15,833 bases of DNA from an uncultured Geobacteraceae bacterium (GTDB lineage Bacteria > Desulfobacterota > Desulfuromonadia > Desulfuromonadales > Geopsychrobacteraceae): the NCBI GenBank assembly GCA_937958075.1, contig CALFFB010000230.1:1-15833 (forward strand), in the 5' to 3' direction. The translations under genes were made by a program, and so were the position numbers. Of the stretch, positions 1 through 5,680 are shown one piece after another. How positions within the stretch are numbered: position 1 is the first letter of the stretch; the number at the start of each line of letters is the position of its first letter. The notes under the pieces were generated by a model. That model was not told where the DNA came from. It was given only the letters and a program-made list of their open reading frames with translations, and made no database searches.

Positions 1-518
1 CCGGAGAGGATATCGAGGATATAGCCGGGGTCGTCAGCGGTAGAGGCAGGGGTGCCAGCGGTTGCGTTGAAGGGGCCGAGCACGCCCTCTGATGAGACAC
101 CGCGCACCCAATAATACCAGGTCTGGCCGACAAGTGACTTTGGTGGCGTGTCGACAAGGAGGGTGGTCACGGTCGTGTTGACCAGCTCAGCCGTATCCAA
201 ATCGTCCTCTTCGGATCGGAACAGCTCAAAATACGTTGTTATGTCATCACCTGGTGATCGCCCCCACTGGAGGGAGATGCTGAAGAAAAGCCCTGTCGCT
301 GTCAGCTCAAGGGGCTGTGGCGGGGTGCGCATGTCCCCGCCCTCGACGCGCACGATGTCTGTGATACTCGTGCCGCCACCGGATGAGGACGACTGTGCCG
401 TGAGAGCCTGGATCGACACAGAGTCAGCCCACTCCTTGAACGCCTGAATGGCCCGCCGTACATCACGGTGGACATCCTTGCCGAGAGACGGGATCGGTGG
501 CTTTTTGACGGTTGTCAT
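1..518 (-). CDS. Large tail protein with FN3-like domain (partial, C-terminus off the left edge)
   Basis: The frame is open from an ATG at 516-518 to the window edge without a stop, so 172 residues of a longer protein are visible. Residues about 66-156 look like a fibronectin type III domain: a proline-led start, then LQW near 83-85, an ITTYFELFRS strand, and WYYWVRGVSSEG near the end. A short Ser/Gly-rich linker (44-50) precedes it, and the helical N-terminus carries DVRRAIQAFKEW. The following ADDPGYILDIL resembles the region after FN3 repeats in phage tail host-specificity and fibre proteins. Its start overlaps the stop of the nozzle gene (ATGA), so the two are translationally coupled. Being last in the virion block next to the nozzle fits a tail fibre, tailspike or tail-tip protein; the exact role is inferred. 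Confidence 0.75.
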   Translation of the reverse strand, partial: MTTVKKPPIPSLGKDVHRDVRRAIQAFKEWADSVSIQALTAQSSSSGGGTSITDIVRVEGGDMRTPPQPLELTATGLFFSISLQWGRSPGDDITTYFELFRSEEDDLDTAELVNTTVTTLLVDTPPKSLVGQTWYYWVRGVSSEGVLGPFNATAGTPASTADDPGYILDILS

Positions 519-2131
519 TCCATCCTCTTCAGGTCACGCATGGTGGGCGCAACATGGACGGTGTTAATGGAGGCTGTTCCTTCCAACTGCAACTCCCACT
601 TATCGGCAAGGAACCCAGAAGGCAGCCGCACCGGGCTCTGACTTGTCACATCAACACTGTAAATCGGGGTGTTGCTGTCGATTGCGTCCGCGTACACCCG
701 TAGGTACACCGGGTAGCTGTCAGCAAAAATCTGAGCGGCGCCATAGTTCTCCGGCATCGCCTTACGAAAGACTTTCGAGCGCCAGGCGTAGGTTAAAAGC
801 TCCCCTTCACCAAAATAGCGCAGATAGAGCTCATTCCCTCTCTTTACCGCCAATCGCCCGGTGTTGTGGTCGTACAGGCAGGCCTTGATTTCCCCCACCA
901 CAATCTCGCTCAAATCTTTTGTCTGCGGGTCAAACATCAGGGCAATATGTCCACGCTCAGCGTGGTGGCAGAAGGCCACGTACTTGCGGTCCCACTGTGT
1001 TGCCAGCATGCTTTCGGGGGAGTAAAGCGCCCACTGGTCTTTGTCGAGCAGGGCCTTGGTGGCGATCTCTGGGGGACTCCCAAGCCCGGCAACAACCAGA
1101 CCTTCGGGTGAGGGGTAAAGGATCAGGTCCCCCATGTCCACAACCGCCCGCTTGGACAGGCAGGCAAGGCTGGTCTCGGTTTTCTCCAAATACAGGCTGT
1201 CCGGCGTCCCCCCTGTCAGCAGGACAGGGGCTCCGGTGGTCAGGACAATCACGGTGTTCCCATAGACCGCCAGAGCCACGATATCTTCCGAGACGGGGTA
1301 GCTATAGGGCCAGGCATGTGGCAGATACAGTTCAGAGGCATAGATGGTGCGCCCCTTGAACCCAAGGATGAAGCCAGAGGGGTGGGCAACGAACCCCTTG
1401 ATCCCTTCTGGCGGGGCGTCCCAGGTCACGCTTGGCAACACAACCCCAAGCGCGGTGTCTTCCAGACTGTCCACATAACTCGTTGTGGCAATGGGGAGGG
1501 TGGCCACCAGCTGGTACTCTGTTGACATGCTCCCGGTATTGGTGCGATATATCCGCTTCCGATCATAATTCTTCACGCCGGACACAGGAGTTGTCGCCAG
1601 GGCGCCGATATTCACCACGTCGCCAGGGTACACGGACGGCACAGAGTATGGGACCGACGGCGGCCCTTCTTCGTCATAGGCCGAGACATACGTCATGACA
1701 TAAAAGCGATCTGTGGCATCAAGCGGGTCCTCCGATGTCCGCCCGGAGGAGTCAATCGTTGCCGACATGAAGTTGACGCCTGGCACCTGCACCCCCAAAT
1801 CCCAAAGGGATGAGCTGCCAGCGGCACGCATCTTCGGGACCCCACCATTACTGATATAGACCCGCCCCCAGGCATCCTTGGCGATAGGAGAGCGCACCAC
1901 GTCGGTGTCATCGACAAAGCTCAGCAGGATCATCCCGGAACGCTCGTAGAGGAACAAGCTGGTTGCCCCGGCAGTAATATCCAGGGCGGGGTCCTGGTCG
2001 CTCAGGCCCTTCATCGGGCGCAAGGCCCCGGAGTCGAAGCGGCAGTTCTGTGCCACCTGGGCGGCGTTCTCCGGGAGTATCTGCGGGGCATAGCGTGGGG
2101 CTACACCCATGAAGCGCTCCAGCTTGATCAT
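515..2131 (-). CDS. Tail nozzle / tail tubular protein B-like
   Basis: This 538-residue protein has the features of podophage nozzle proteins, the counterpart of T7 gp12, which close the distal end of the short tail. The start MIKLERFMGVAPRYAPQ followed by NAAQVAQNCRFDSGALRP is a typical opening, where the virion protein lists inputs for a beta-propeller. Repeated beta-rich segments follow, for example VYGNTVIVLTTGAPVLLTGG and GFKGRTIYASELYLP. The ATG lies 3 nt after the upstream stop with GAGGG as ribosome site. It sits after two adaptor-like genes and before a fibre-like gene, the usual portal-adaptor-nozzle-fibre order. Family assignment comes from overall pattern and context. Confidence 0.78.
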   Translation of the reverse strand: MIKLERFMGVAPRYAPQILPENAAQVAQNCRFDSGALRPMKGLSDQDPALDITAGATSLFLYERSGMILLSFVDDTDVVRSPIAKDAWGRVYISNGGVPKMRAAGSSSLWDLGVQVPGVNFMSATIDSSGRTSEDPLDATDRFYVMTYVSAYDEEGPPSVPYSVPSVYPGDVVNIGALATTPVSGVKNYDRKRIYRTNTGSMSTEYQLVATLPIATTSYVDSLEDTALGVVLPSVTWDAPPEGIKGFVAHPSGFILGFKGRTIYASELYLPHAWPYSYPVSEDIVALAVYGNTVIVLTTGAPVLLTGGTPDSLYLEKTETSLACLSKRAVVDMGDLILYPSPEGLVVAGLGSPPEIATKALLDKDQWALYSPESMLATQWDRKYVAFCHHAERGHIALMFDPQTKDLSEIVVGEIKACLYDHNTGRLAVKRGNELYLRYFGEGELLTYAWRSKVFRKAMPENYGAAQIFADSYPVYLRVYADAIDSNTPIYSVDVTSQSPVRLPSGFLADKWELQLEGTASINTVHVAPTMRDLKRME

Positions 2132-2134
2132 CGA

Positions 2135-2860
2135 TTACCCTCGCTCAACCGTCGACTGTGGGCTGGCCTGTCCAGAAGCCACCTGGGCCGACGAGGAATT
2201 GGCTCGGTGCAGCACAGCCGTGGCCTCGCTGCTGCGCTCCCCTTGCTCCTTACCCACCATGGACTGAACAAACTTCTCGTAATGGCTACGCGCCCGACCA
2301 TCGTCAGCGGCATAGTCGACGTCCTTGCTATAGGCCCGGAACAGGATGTAGTCCATCAGGGCATTGCTGTAGATATCATCAACGCTGATCGCCGAGGATA
2401 TGTCGGCAACATCATCAGGAGCCTTCGCGTAAATAATCTCAAACTGCGCTGATGCGCCACCGGTTGACGGTGGATAGACATAAAACACCTTCTGGTCACG
2501 CGGGTCGAAACAGTAGTGCGTTGGGGCGTCGACCGGCGCGAGAGCATGCCAGTTGGTGATCTGATCATCCAGAATCCTCTTGTCCACCAACCTGATTGCA
2601 CTGCCTGGGGTGCTGCCGTTGCCCATAGTGCGGGTCACGCCGATCAACGTCAGTCCGTCCGCCGGTAGGGTCTGCTTCGTTCCTGCTTCGGGGGTGAAAG
2701 AGACGTTGCCAACCGACGCATCGGGCTTGTAGGTCGCGATTTCGCGCTGGCCATCATTGAGCCAGCCCAGCAACTCATCGGTCGTCCACCGGACACCACC
2801 TGAGTCCTGAAGGATGATCTGAGCTTTTGTGATAATGTTTCCTGCGGTAATCGTGGCCAT
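2135..2860 (-). CDS. Phage adaptor-like protein (DUF6682 family)
   Basis: The 241-residue protein begins with an alpha-helical part containing AQIILQDSGGVRWTTDELLGWLNDGQREI, split here between residues 13 and 41. This pattern (LQD, RW, ELL-WLNDGQREI, then KPDA) is characteristic of the phage family DUF6682. A middle beta part includes PVDAPTHYCFDPRDQKVFYVYPP, and a C-terminal helix is followed by a Ser/Gln-rich tail. Its place just before the nozzle gene suggests a head-to-tail adaptor comparable to T7 gp11; that role is inferred. A good ribosome site (AAAGGAG) precedes the ATG. Confidence 0.72.
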   Translation of the reverse strand: MATITAGNIITKAQIILQDSGGVRWTTDELLGWLNDGQREIATYKPDASVGNVSFTPEAGTKQTLPADGLTLIGVTRTMGNGSTPGSAIRLVDKRILDDQITNWHALAPVDAPTHYCFDPRDQKVFYVYPPSTGGASAQFEIIYAKAPDDVADISSAISVDDIYSNALMDYILFRAYSKDVDYAADDGRARSHYEKFVQSMVGKEQGERSSEATAVLHRANSSSAQVASGQASPQSTVERG

Positions 2861-2872
2861 GAGGTGTCTCCT

Positions 2873-3487
2873 TTATGTCGGGTATGTCCAGTAAATGTGT
2901 TTTGGTGTTCTGTTGTGGACAATCATGTCCACCGCATGATCCAGATGAGCATCAATATGAGGGCTGATCACGTTGACCGGGTTAGTGCCGAATTTGACCA
3001 GCAGCTCAATGATCTGGTCGTTGAACAGCCCGCCATAGGGGCACTGATCGCTGATGTTCTCGACAACGGTCTTTCGATAGGCAGAGTACAGCAGGGTCCC
3101 GTCCATCGCTGGCGTCGGATGGAAGACCAGAAACCCCTTGTGCAGCTCAAAATACTCAGGCGACCCACTTGTCTGCAAACGATCTTCAAGCTCAGTTGGC
3201 AGCGGCCTTAGCACCACCCGTGAGCCGACATCAGGGACAAACGATGGATGCGACCGAAGCGCTAGGAAGCGGTCTCCAACGGCTACAGATTCCGTCCCGG
3301 CGGCAATGGGCACTTGCTCACGCTCGACAATCAGGTCCGAATCGATATCGAGCAGGCGCCGATCAAGGTAATCCACCACATTGGAAAGGGTCGACATGAA
3401 ATCCCAGACCGGCGGCTCCCCGTTGGAGAGGCGCGGCAGGATAATGTCGAACATGTCCTGATAGGTCATGGTCGCGTTGATTCTCAT
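2873..3487 (-). CDS. Putative head-tail connector / adaptor protein
   Basis: This 204-residue protein starts with a helical segment (MTYQDMFDIILPRL, then DFMSTLSNVVDYLDRRLLDIDSD). A beta-rich centre has the pattern seen in short-tail adaptors: PIAAGTESVAVGDRFLALR, then PEYFELHKGFLVFHPTP, then GTLLYSAYRK. No family can be named with certainty. It lies directly before the DUF6682 adaptor with a 12-nt gap, so the two may be adjacent rings of the connector or neck. The C-terminus is rich in His and aromatic residues (HIDAHLDHAVDMIVHNRTPKHIYWTYP, in two parts). Function is inferred from position and length. Confidence 0.5.
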   Translation of the reverse strand: MRINATMTYQDMFDIILPRLSNGEPPVWDFMSTLSNVVDYLDRRLLDIDSDLIVEREQVPIAAGTESVAVGDRFLALRSHPSFVPDVGSRVVLRPLPTELEDRLQTSGSPEYFELHKGFLVFHPTPAMDGTLLYSAYRKTVVENISDQCPYGGLFNDQIIELLVKFGTNPVNVISPHIDAHLDHAVDMIVHNRTPKHIYWTYPT

Positions 3488-3753
3488 GGCGTGCTCCCCT
3501 TCTTGCTGCGCCTGATCTGCACCATGCGATGGCCTGCCCAGCTATTGTCCTTGTTATAGGCGCGTCGGCAATGATTCGACTCACCTCGCACAAGGAAGAA
3601 AAGCCAGTCGATAGCACGATAAACCCGCCTCTGTTCACGCCAGCAGCGCCCGCTGATACATTCGTTGGGGTCGCCGCCCAGCAGCACCGTGTTCATCCAT
3701 TGGCTTGTGGCATCAAGGCTGCGCAGCAGCCATCCTCGTTTGTCAATCTGCAC
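3484..3753 (-). CDS. Conserved phage protein of unknown function
   Basis: The 89-residue product carries DKRGWLLRSLDATSQWMN, LLGGDPNECISGR and AIDWLF followed by HCRRAY. I recognise this combination as recurring in small uncharacterised phage proteins, but no function is known to me. It contains two well-separated Cys-His elements (C-I-S-G-R-C and N-H-C). The GTG at 3751-3753 is preferred because AAGGAG lies 8 nt upstream, matching neighbours; an in-frame ATG at 3786 would add 11 residues but has only a weak AAGAG site. The gene overlaps the end of the o-spanin and its own end overlaps the next start (ATGA). Confidence 0.65.
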   Translation of the reverse strand: MQIDKRGWLLRSLDATSQWMNTVLLGGDPNECISGRCWREQRRVYRAIDWLFFLVRGESNHCRRAYNKDNSWAGHRMVQIRRSKKGSTP

Positions 3754-4027
3754 GACCAAAACTCCTTGCGTCTTTGAGTCTGCCATTGCAGACTCTTAAC
3801 GCGGCCTCAAGATCAAGGCCCCACGACAACAACTCTTCATTGGTACGCCATTGCGACACCGGTGTATCGACAGGCATAATCAGAGCCAGTGGAATATGGC
3901 GATCACGGTACACGACCTTCCCGGAGAAGCATCCGGATAGACTCAGGCACAGGAGTAGAGCGCCAATCCACAGCTTCCTGGTCCTGAAGCTCACCGATCC
4001 TGTTTTTAAGCTGGTTGACCTCGGCAT
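3743..4027 (-). CDS. Rz1-like o-spanin lipoprotein
   Basis: The 94-residue product has a positively charged N-terminus (RTRK), a hydrophobic stretch WIGALLLCLSL and a lipobox LSGC with Cys at residue 33. This predicts an outer-membrane lipoprotein. The gene begins inside the Rz frame in a different phase and runs past its stop, the overlapping arrangement typical of Rz/Rz1 pairs. The mature part (P-L-A-L-I-M-P-V near residue 50, then ELLSWGLDLEAALRVCN) matches the common o-spanin pattern ending in a helix with CN. It would join the i-spanin across the periplasm to fuse the membranes at lysis. The chosen ATG has GAGG 8 nt upstream; a GTG at SFRTRK is an alternative. Confidence 0.82.
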   Translation of the reverse strand: MPRSTSLKTGSVSFRTRKLWIGALLLCLSLSGCFSGKVVYRDRHIPLALIMPVDTPVSQWRTNEELLSWGLDLEAALRVCNGRLKDARSFGRAD

Positions 4028-4283
4028 ACAAAAGACCTCGTTCTTTTTCCCGTGCCAAAAGCCGCTCATTGAGCTCTTCGCGTTCGACTTCGATTTGCAG
4101 CATCAGGTCGCGGGTAACAATCAGCTCCTGTCGGATCGTATCCCTCTGGGTCTTGAGGTTCTGGACCCGCTGGTGTTGCGCCCAGACGGTTCCCACCAAG
4201 GCTGCGCCCACGATCCCGATCAGGGCATACAGCTTCCAGCTGCCAAGAAACGCCTTGGCCCCACCAAATAGAGCCTTAATCAT
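3903..4283 (-). CDS. Rz-like i-spanin
   Basis: The 126-residue protein has a single N-terminal transmembrane segment at about 14-34 (LYALIGIVGAALVGTVWA). A long charged coiled coil follows at about 36-102, then a C-terminal motif DWRSTPVPESIRMLL. This is the architecture and C-terminal signature of Rz/LysB-type i-spanins, which sit in the inner membrane and bind the o-spanin. The start overlaps the upstream holin-like gene by 8 nt. An in-frame ATG at 4313 would add ten residues; neither start has a strong ribosome site, but the shorter form puts the membrane segment nearer the N-terminus as usual. The o-spanin gene is nested in its 3' part. Confidence 0.82.
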   Translation of the reverse strand: MIKALFGGAKAFLGSWKLYALIGIVGAALVGTVWAQHQRVQNLKTQRDTIRQELIVTRDLMLQIEVEREELNERLLAREKERGLLYAEVNQLKNRIGELQDQEAVDWRSTPVPESIRMLLREGRVP

Positions 4284-4515
4284 CGCGACCAAACCTGATG
4301 TCGACGAGATCATCCGCCGTCGCGGCGATGATATAGGTCAGTATGACGGCACCAAACACCCACGCTAATGTCTGCAGAAGCGGGGCTGCTGCATCAAGCT
4401 GTGCGGCATCAAGAAACAGGCAGATTCCAGCCAGGCCGAACAGGCCGCACATGGCCACATAACTGTGCCGACGACGATGCTTCCACCATCGCTGGGGGTC
4501 AGGGTGGGGGGGCAT
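4276..4515 (-). CDS. Putative holin (two transmembrane segments)
   Basis: This 79-residue protein has a basic N-terminal segment (RWWKHRRRH at 9-17). Two hydrophobic stretches follow at about 18-36 and 45-64, and the C-terminus is charged (DDLVDIRFGRDD). Size, two membrane spans and placement immediately before Rz/Rz1 fit a class II holin that makes the inner-membrane lesion at lysis. The ATG overlaps the preceding stop by one base (TGATG), so the two are coupled. Holin function cannot be proved from sequence; it could also be an antiholin or another small membrane protein. Confidence 0.58.
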   Translation of the reverse strand: MPPHPDPQRWWKHRRRHSYVAMCGLFGLAGICLFLDAAQLDAAAPLLQTLAWVFGAVILTYIIAATADDLVDIRFGRDD

Positions 4516-4787
4516 CAGTTGTGCCTCGTCAGAGCATAGACAATCGCTCCGCCGATCAGGGTGCCAATCGCCACCACCGTTCCCATCAGCCCCTTGTCGG
4601 CAATACGTCTGAGCTTGTCGCCAAAACGAAGGCTCTCCTGAAACTCGCGCACCTCCTTTGGGCTGTCGACATCAACCCCAAGAATGGAGAACGTCTTTTT
4701 TACAGCCCTGTCTGCCGCATCATCCGCCGTCTGACAGCCAACCCTGCGCTCCGGTCCGGCATAATCACACCGTGACTCTTCAGCCAT
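4515..4787 (-). CDS. Small phage membrane protein, possible holin or antiholin
   Basis: The 90-residue product has a soluble N-terminal part with two cysteines (C7, C18) and a helical ILGVDVDSPKEVREFQESLRF segment. A single C-terminal transmembrane span follows at about 67-86 (LMGTVVAIGTLIGGAIVYAL). Proteins with the LGVDVD-P-EV-EF-LRFG pattern plus a C-terminal span occur beside lysis genes in other phages, but their role is unsettled. It begins with a good site (TAGGAG, 6-nt spacing) that lies inside the stop region of the zinc-ribbon gene. With the next gene it may form a two-component holin system; this is inference. Confidence 0.62.
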   Translation of the reverse strand: MAEESRCDYAGPERRVGCQTADDAADRAVKKTFSILGVDVDSPKEVREFQESLRFGDKLRRIADKGLMGTVVAIGTLIGGAIVYALTRHN

Positions 4788-4788
4788 A

Positions 4789-4893
4789 TCAGTCTCCTAC
4801 AGAAGTCTTCGGGGCATGATAAATAGCCCCTTGACAATTAGGGCAACGCCCGGAGTCGTCAAGCGAATGCCCGCATGTTGCACAGCGTCCCAT
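4789..4893 (-). CDS. 34-residue zinc-ribbon microprotein
   Basis: The short frame begins at ATG 4891-4893 with GAGG 5 nt upstream and stops at 4789-4791. It encodes two CxxC knuckles: C4-A-T-C7 and C17-P-N-C20, separated by GHSLDDSGR. Four cysteines at this spacing could bind one zinc ion as a minimal zinc ribbon, similar to the double-CxxC ribbons of larger proteins. The remaining 14 residues carry nothing recognisable. It fits the 115-nt space between two called genes without large overlap, with coupled spacing on both sides, which supports it being real. Partner and role are unknown. Confidence 0.6.
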   Translation of the reverse strand: MGRCATCGHSLDDSGRCPNCQGAIYHAPKTSVGD

Positions 4894-4900
4894 CTGGGCC

Positions 4901-5086
4901 TCATTTCTTCCGGCGCGATACAGGCTTTTTAATGGTCGTGGTTCCCGGCTCGCTCACCTTGGGAGAAGCAGGTGCGGGCACAGCCTCCTCCCGCCACTCT
5001 AGGTTGGGGTTGCCGTCAACATCCAGCTGCTTCGAGTACGGCACTTCGTAGCCATAAGCCTTGTGCCACACGTATTTGCGTCCCAT
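4901..5086 (-). CDS. Small hypothetical phage protein, basic C-terminus
   Basis: The 61-residue protein starts MGRKYVWHKAYGYEV and ends in a proline-, lysine- and arginine-rich tail (IKKPVSRRKK). No family is recognised. It has an AAGGAG ribosome site 7 nt before the ATG and lies just after a strong hairpin, so its expression may be set apart from the head genes upstream. The aromatic, folded-looking N-terminal half and disordered basic tail could suit a small virion or nucleic-acid-binding protein, but that is only a guess. Confidence 0.6.
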   Translation of the reverse strand: MGRKYVWHKAYGYEVPYSKQLDVDGNPNLEWREEAVPAPASPKVSEPGTTTIKKPVSRRKK

Positions 5087-5105
5087 AGCAAAGCTCCTTG
5101 AAAGA

Positions 5106-5130
5106 GCGGAGGGCAGTCGTCACCCTCCGC
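5106..5130 (-). terminator. Hairpin, possible terminator or attenuator after head genes
   Basis: A perfect 8-bp inverted repeat (GCGGAGGG and CCCTCCGC) encloses a 9-nt loop. In the minus-strand RNA it is followed by UCUUUC, a short and imperfect U-rich run. It lies between the end of the head-accessory gene (5146) and the start of the 61-residue gene (5086). This is where transcription could be reduced after the abundant capsid proteins. Because the U run is weak, it may only attenuate or stabilise the upstream message. Confidence 0.4.
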
Positions 5131-5145
5131 GTCCTGATTCATCCC

Positions 5146-5619
5146 TTAGTTCACGTTGCTGCAGATCGCGACAAGGCGTACCGTCGGCAGAGCCGTTACG
5201 GTGTTGTAACCAATCACCTTGACATCGATGGTATCGGCAGCCGTGTAGAGCTTGCCGCCAAAGTAGGCCGGGTCAGCCACGTTCGGAGTGCCGTCCGTCA
5301 AGGTATTGGCCAGTCCGTACAGCGTTCCCGCCTCAGCGGTCAGGTCAGACGTGCCGATAAAGCCAAGGGCATTGTCGCCATCACCAACCTGGGCGGTCAG
5401 AGTCGTCCCGGCCCCGGCCTTGACAACCTCCAGGACGACGCTGTGGACAATCGTCCCCGCCGGAACGTTCACCAGCTGGGCGATCTCGTTGGCTTCGATG
5501 TCACCACCTTTCACAGCAGCGATATCGGCAAAATCAAGCTCCTTGACCATCTTGAAAACAGCACCGGTTGATGCTGCAGCGATACTCTTGTCAGTTAAAT
5601 CACGGGTTCCTGCGGCCAT
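5146..5619 (-). CDS. Putative head-accessory / decoration protein
   Basis: The 157-residue protein is Ala-, Gly-, Val- and Thr-rich with many beta-strand-like segments, for example VPAGTIVHSVVLEVVKAGAGTT in two parts and DTIDVKVIGYNTV. It has a helical start (KSIAAASTGAVFKMVKELDF). Such composition and the position directly after the major capsid gene are typical of virion proteins such as decoration or head-stabilising proteins, but no named family is recognised. The ATG at 5619 is chosen because AAGGAG lies 7 nt upstream; a GTG one codon earlier is less well placed. Confidence 0.55.
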   Translation of the reverse strand: MAAGTRDLTDKSIAAASTGAVFKMVKELDFADIAAVKGGDIEANEIAQLVNVPAGTIVHSVVLEVVKAGAGTTLTAQVGDGDNALGFIGTSDLTAEAGTLYGLANTLTDGTPNVADPAYFGGKLYTAADTIDVKVIGYNTVTALPTVRLVAICSNVN

Positions 5620-5640
5620 CACTCAACTCCTTATGATGTG

Positions 5641-5658
5641 GCCCCTCCGGAGAGGGGC
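5641..5658 (-). other. GC-rich hairpin between capsid and head-accessory genes
   Basis: The repeat GCCCCTC and GAGGGGC forms a perfect 7-bp stem with a 4-nt loop. It lies between the capsid stop (5681) and the next ribosome site. No U run follows on either strand, so it is not a standard intrinsic terminator. It could protect the 3' end of the capsid message or act as a partial attenuator. Confidence 0.45.
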
Positions 5659-5680
5659 GAGAGGATCAATAAACGACTAC

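Noticed and set aside
148..447. Plus-strand frames opposite the virion genes, such as 148-447, 10090-11184 and 12094-12870
   Set aside because: They are antisense shadows of strongly supported minus-strand genes and have no ribosome sites or recognisable domains.
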